Origin: Halorhodospira halophila
GTDB taxonomy: Bacteria > Pseudomonadota > Gammaproteobacteria > Nitrococcales > Halorhodospiraceae
NCBI RefSeq assembly: GCF_016653405.1
Contig: NZ_NHSN01000001.1
Coordinates: 84,513 to 148,512 of the forward strand
Length of the DNA: 64,000 nucleotides
Direction of reading: 5' to 3'
Below, one piece after another: positions 60,732 through 64,000 of this stretch; within the stretch, counting starts at the first letter, position 1, and every line of letters begins with the position of its first letter. The notes below the pieces were generated by a model, which made no database searches, had not been told where the DNA came from, and saw only the letters and a program-made list of their open reading frames with translations. The translations under genes and the position numbers were made by a program.

Positions 60732-62069
60732 ATGCACGACCGAGCCGCACCGACTCCGGATCAGCCGACCTTCAACCCGCGCAGCGCCCCCGATTACCTC
60801 CCGGAGCAGCAGCTGCGCGAGCTCCAGCTCACTCGTCTCCAGGGCATGGTCACGCGGGCCTACGAGCGCGTACCACTGTTCCGCGAGCGTTGCGAGCAGC
60901 GGGGGGTGCAACCCTCCGACCTGCGTCAGCTGGCCGACATCCAGCATCTGCCGTTCACCGTCAAGAACGACCTGCGCGATACCTACCCCTTCGGCCTGTT
61001 TGCCAGCCCGCGTGAGGAGATCGTCCGCCTGCACGCCTCCAGCGGAACCACTGGCAAGCCGATCGTGGTGGCGTACACCCGGGACGATCTGGACGTCTGG
61101 TCCGAGGTCATGAGCCGGACCTTCGCCGCTTGTGGCGTCCATGCCGGCGACATGGTGCAGAACGCCTTCGGTTACGGGCTGTTCACCGGGGGGCTTGGCG
61201 CGCACTACGGCGCCGAGGAACTGGGGGCCACGGTCATCCCCATCTCCGGGGGCAACACCGAGCGGCAGATGATGGTGATGCGCGATTTCGGGGTCACCGC
61301 GCTGTGCGCCACCCCCAGCTATTTCCTTCATCTGCTGGAACGCGCCCGCGAGGCAGACATCGATTGGCCGAACCTGCCCCTGCGTGTGGGGATCTTCGGC
61401 GCCGAGCCGTGGACCGAGGCAATGCGCCAGCGCATCGAGCAGGAGAGCGGTATTCTTGCCTACGACATCTACGGCCTTTCCGAGATCATCGGCCCCGGCG
61501 TGGGCAGCGAGTGCTGCGCTCAGGACGGCCTGCACATCTTCGAGGATCACTTCTACCCGGAGATCATCGACCCCGAGTCCGGCACCCCGCTGCCCGACGG
61601 CGAGGAAGGCGAGCTGGTGCTCACCACCCTGAGCAAGCAGGCCATGCCGATGATCCGTTACCGGACCCGGGACCTGACCACCATCATCCCCGAGCCGTGC
61701 AGCTGCGGCCGGACCATAAGGCGCATCCAGCGCATCGGCCGGCGCAGCGACGATATGTTCATCATCCGCGGTATCAATGTCTTTCCGGCCCAAGTCGAGA
61801 CCGCGCTGCTGCAGGTTGAAGGGACCCTGCCCCACTACCAGATCACCCTGAGCCGCCAGGGGAGCCTCGACCAGATGGAGGTCGCCGTGGAGGTCACCGA
61901 GGCGGTGCTGAGTGATACCGTCGGGGGGATGGAGGCGCTGCAAAGGCAGATCGCCGACGCCCTCGAGCACATCATCGGGCTGCGCGTCGGTGTCCGCCTC
62001 GCCGAGCCTCAGAGTCTCCCACGCAGCGAGGGCAAGGCGAAGCGGGTTTTCGATAACCGCGAGGGGTGA
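60732..62069 (+). CDS. paaK: Phenylacetate-CoA ligase family protein
   Basis: 445-residue member of the adenylate-forming ligases, expected to make aryl-acetyl-CoA from aryl acetate with ATP and CoA. It has the PaaK opening (LREL...RAYERVPLFRERCEQRGV), the P-loop ASSGTTGKPIVV (~99), YGLSEIIGPGV and YRTRDLT, and the C-terminal RIGRRSDDMFIIRGINVFP. The ATG at 60732 has GAGGGAG upstream. Placement with iorAB suggests the two feed a common aryl-acetyl-CoA pool; in some archaea the ligase of such pairs works in reverse to yield ATP, which is inference here. Confidence 0.9.
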   Translation: MHDRAAPTPDQPTFNPRSAPDYLPEQQLRELQLTRLQGMVTRAYERVPLFRERCEQRGVQPSDLRQLADIQHLPFTVKNDLRDTYPFGLFASPREEIVRLHASSGTTGKPIVVAYTRDDLDVWSEVMSRTFAACGVHAGDMVQNAFGYGLFTGGLGAHYGAEELGATVIPISGGNTERQMMVMRDFGVTALCATPSYFLHLLERAREADIDWPNLPLRVGIFGAEPWTEAMRQRIEQESGILAYDIYGLSEIIGPGVGSECCAQDGLHIFEDHFYPEIIDPESGTPLPDGEEGELVLTTLSKQAMPMIRYRTRDLTTIIPEPCSCGRTIRRIQRIGRRSDDMFIIRGINVFPAQVETALLQVEGTLPHYQITLSRQGSLDQMEVAVEVTEAVLSDTVGGMEALQRQIADALEHIIGLRVGVRLAEPQSLPRSEGKAKRVFDNREG

Positions 62070-62071
62070 CC

Positions 62072-62509
62072 ATGAAATTCAAGCAGTTATCACTCTTCCT
62101 TGAGAACCAACCTGCACACCTCAAGCAACCGTGCCGAATCCTCGCGGAGGCAGGCATCAACATCCGCACCCTCTCCCTGGCCGACGCGGACCAGTTCGGC
62201 ATCCTGCGCCTGATCGTCGCCGACTGGGAGCGCGCCAAGCGCGTGCTTGAGGAGGCCGGCTGCGCCGTTCGCGTCGATGAGGTGGTGGGGCTGGAAGTGG
62301 CCGATGAGTGCGGCGGTATGGCTTACGTCCTGGAGGTCCTCGAACAGGGCGGCCATAACGTGCTCTACACCTACGCCTTCACCTTTGGCGAACCGGGCCG
62401 GGCCGTACTATTCATGCGCTTTGAGGATCCGGACGCCGCGATTGCCACGCTGCAGGCCGGACAGATCCATGTCCTCGATCCGGTGCGCTGGCTCACCCGC
62501 GCGGACTGA
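62072..62509 (+). CDS. Tandem ACT-domain amino-acid-binding protein
   Basis: 145-residue protein made of two ACT folds (residues ~1-68 and ~70-145; FLENQPAHLKQPCRILAEAG and MAYVLEVLEQGGHNVLYTYA). No catalytic domain is attached. Members of this type often follow ior/paaK genes and are thought to sense amino acids. The ATG at 62072 has GAGGGG six bases upstream and lies two bases after the ligase stop, so it is the fourth gene of the ior operon. Confidence 0.87.
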   Translation: MKFKQLSLFLENQPAHLKQPCRILAEAGINIRTLSLADADQFGILRLIVADWERAKRVLEEAGCAVRVDEVVGLEVADECGGMAYVLEVLEQGGHNVLYTYAFTFGEPGRAVLFMRFEDPDAAIATLQAGQIHVLDPVRWLTRAD

Positions 62510-62529
62510 CCCGATCCCCGGGGAACGGC

Positions 62530-63549
62530 TCAGCCGCCGGTGGCGCTCATGAACCGCACCACCCGCGGCTGGCTGACTCCGGGTGCCGCGAACCCGTGCC
62601 GGGCCGGTTTGCGTGCCAGGGCGTCGCGAACCCCCGCGCGCAGACGCTCCCGAACGGTTACGGCATCGTCGCCGGCGCGCAGGATCCCGCGCAGATCGAC
62701 GGCACCCTCGTCGCCCAGGCACGGCAAAAGCAGCCCCTCCACGGTCACCCGAACCCGATTGCAGGCCGGGCAGAAACATCCCGAGTGGGGCGAGATGAAG
62801 CCGACCCGGGTAGCGCTCCCGGACACCTGCAACTCCCGCGAGGGGCCGGCGGCCGGCCGCGGCTCGGCATCCTCCAGGTCGTAGCGCCGCTCGATCAGCG
62901 ACCGCACCTCGGCCGAGCCCATGAAGGCCTCGCCCCGGACATGACGTTGGGCGTCGCCGAACGGCATCTCTTCGATGAAGCTGATGTCCATCCCCCGCGC
63001 CAGCGCAAAATCAACCAGCGATAGGATCTCGTCGTCGTTGCGGCCGCGCATCGCAACGGTGTTTAGGCGGATACGCTTGAAACCAGCCCCCCGTGCCGAC
63101 TCGATGCCCTCGAGAACTTGGTCCAGCCGTCCGGTCCGGGTCAATTGCCGGAAGCGATCGGCGTCGAGCGTATCCAGACTGATATTCAGGCGCTGCACGC
63201 CGGCCGCCCGCAGCTCCCGCGCGTAGCGCGCCAGCTGCGTGGCATTGGTCGTCATCACCAGTTCCTCGAGCCCGTCGATGGCTCCGAGACGCCGCGCGAG
63301 CCCCAGCACCCCCCGCCGCAGCAGGGGCTCCCCTCCAGTGATTCGGACCTTCCGCACGCCCAGACCGACGACGGCCACCGCCACCTGCTCTAGCTCCTCT
63401 AGGGAGAGGATCTCGGAGCGCGGGACGAAACGCACCTCTCCACCCATGCAGTAGAGACAGCGCAGATCGCAGCGGTCGGTGACCGACAGGCGCAGATAGT
63501 CGATCCGGCGCCCGTGGGCATCGACCAGCGGCTGAGAATCGGACGACAT
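62530..63549 (-). CDS. moaA: GTP 3',8-cyclase MoaA
   Basis: Radical SAM enzyme for the first step of molybdenum cofactor synthesis. The 339-residue protein has the radical SAM motif CDLRCLYC, the SAM-binding TGGEPLLRRG, the C-terminal cluster cysteines CFCPACNRVRV and PCLGDEG, and ends in the conserved Gly-Gly. The ATG at 63549 with GAGGG six bases upstream is preferred to an upstream in-frame GTG. It converges with the ACT gene and is 30 bases downstream of dsbB. Confidence 0.96.
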   Translation of the reverse strand: MSSDSQPLVDAHGRRIDYLRLSVTDRCDLRCLYCMGGEVRFVPRSEILSLEELEQVAVAVVGLGVRKVRITGGEPLLRRGVLGLARRLGAIDGLEELVMTTNATQLARYARELRAAGVQRLNISLDTLDADRFRQLTRTGRLDQVLEGIESARGAGFKRIRLNTVAMRGRNDDEILSLVDFALARGMDISFIEEMPFGDAQRHVRGEAFMGSAEVRSLIERRYDLEDAEPRPAAGPSRELQVSGSATRVGFISPHSGCFCPACNRVRVTVEGLLLPCLGDEGAVDLRGILRAGDDAVTVRERLRAGVRDALARKPARHGFAAPGVSQPRVVRFMSATGG

Positions 63550-63579
63550 GGCAGCCCTCACTGACCGGCGTCCACCCCC

Positions 63580-64000
63580 TTAGCGCAATCGGAAAACGGC
63601 GTACAGCGATGCCGCACCGAGGACCGTAAACCCGAAGAAGCTAGCAAACGGAAGCGGAACCCCGAACAGCGCGGCCGCTTCGGCACAGTCCGTGTTGCCG
63701 GTCACCAGCTCGACGAGGAACTCCCGCCAGGGCAGCATCTGCAGCATGACTTCCGGGCTCATCCCGCAATCGACCACCTCCGGATTCCACATGACATAGA
63801 GGTGGCGGCCAGCGGCGGCTAGACCCCCGGCGGTTACCGCAGCCAACGCTCCGCCCAGGCTCCACCGCCACCAGCCCCGGCGCGGCCAGAACACCACGCC
63901 GAGCAACGCCACGAGCATGAGGGCGGCCAGAATGCCGCGTTGCGTCCAGCACAGCGAGCACGGCTCCAGCCCCCCCCAATGCTCCGCCCCGGAAACAATC
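63580..64000 (-). CDS. dsbB: Disulfide bond formation protein DsbB (5' end beyond window)
   Basis: Quinone-linked membrane oxidase that reoxidises DsbA. The frame is open to the window edge and continues upstream of the internal ATG at 63918: the codons from 63999 read IVSGAEHWGGLEPCSLCWTQ, containing the first redox pair EPCSLC. Three membrane helices and the second periplasmic loop with the pair VVDCGMSP...GNTDCAEA follow. About 140 residues are visible; the first helix and start codon lie outside. The internal ATG should not be used as the start because it removes the CxxC motif. Confidence 0.92.
   Translation of the reverse strand, partial: IVSGAEHWGGLEPCSLCWTQRGILAALMLVALLGVVFWPRRGWWRWSLGGALAAVTAGGLAAAGRHLYVMWNPEVVDCGMSPEVMLQMLPWREFLVELVTGNTDCAEAAALFGVPLPFASFFGFTVLGAASLYAVFRLR

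Noticed and set aside
63580..63918. 112-residue protein starting at ATG 63918
   Set aside because: The frame continues upstream to the window edge and includes the DsbB CxxC motif, so this ATG is internal.

Overview
The window is a high-GC chromosomal segment of a gammaproteobacterium. Gene content and order (uvrY-uvrC, nadB/rpoE-rseA-rseB-degQ-lepA-lepB-rnc-era-recO-pdxJ-acpS, sdhCDAB-sdhE, prfB-lysS) are gammaproteobacterial. Together with an Rnf complex, a giant pyruvate:ferredoxin oxidoreductase and indolepyruvate oxidoreductase genes they suggest an anaerobic or phototrophic member of the Ectothiorhodospiraceae (Halorhodospira-like). That assignment is inference from gene content; no marker phylogeny was possible. 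No rRNA, tRNA, CRISPR array, insertion sequence or prophage was seen, and coding density is very high: no gene-free stretch exceeds 300 bases.

Layout. 1-2.0 kb: uvrC (cut by the window edge) and a GacA/UvrY response regulator. 2.1-5.8 kb: a RibD_C reductase, fumC and purB. 5.9-14.7 kb (minus strand): nudF, rlmD, a DEDDy exonuclease, acpS, pdxJ, recO, era, rnc, lepB and lepA, tightly packed with several overlapping start/stop codons. 14.8-18.6 kb: the envelope-stress operon rpoE-rseA-rseB-degQ with a candidate sigma-E autoregulatory promoter, ended by a strong intrinsic terminator; nadB diverges from it. 20.3-24.5 kb: sdhC-sdhD-sdhA-sdhB-sdhE-ygfX. 24.7-28.3 kb: ygfZ, lysS and prfB, the last with the classical programmed +1 frameshift. 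28.5-39.6 kb: a short-form ahcY, a DUF2452 protein, an acyl-ligase/ACP/acyltransferase fusion, a 1286-residue FAD/Fe-S dehydrogenase, two small membrane proteins and an rsmF-like methyltransferase. 39.7-46.0 kb: a PAS-GGDEF-EAL protein, a divergent EAL protein and a KaiC-like/PEP-binding fusion. 46.0-47.4 kb: gdhA.

The most distinctive part is 47.6-62.5 kb. An Rnf (ion-translocating ferredoxin:NAD) operon runs on the minus strand in the order rnfB-nifJ-rnfC-D-G-E-A, followed by a Cys-rich membrane microprotein and a one-helix protein. A 1656-residue PFOR-type enzyme carrying an extra C-terminal ferredoxin sits between rnfB and rnfC. Divergently transcribed from a shared control region is iorA-iorB-paaK-ACT, a 2-oxoacid oxidoreductase/aryl-CoA ligase unit whose IorA lacks the usual C-terminal ferredoxin module. 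The arrangement suggests a local hub in which 2-oxoacid oxidoreductases and Rnf share low-potential electrons: Rnf could drive ferredoxin reduction for pyruvate synthesis, or drain ferredoxin reduced by oxoacid oxidation. The window ends with moaA and the 3' part of dsbB.
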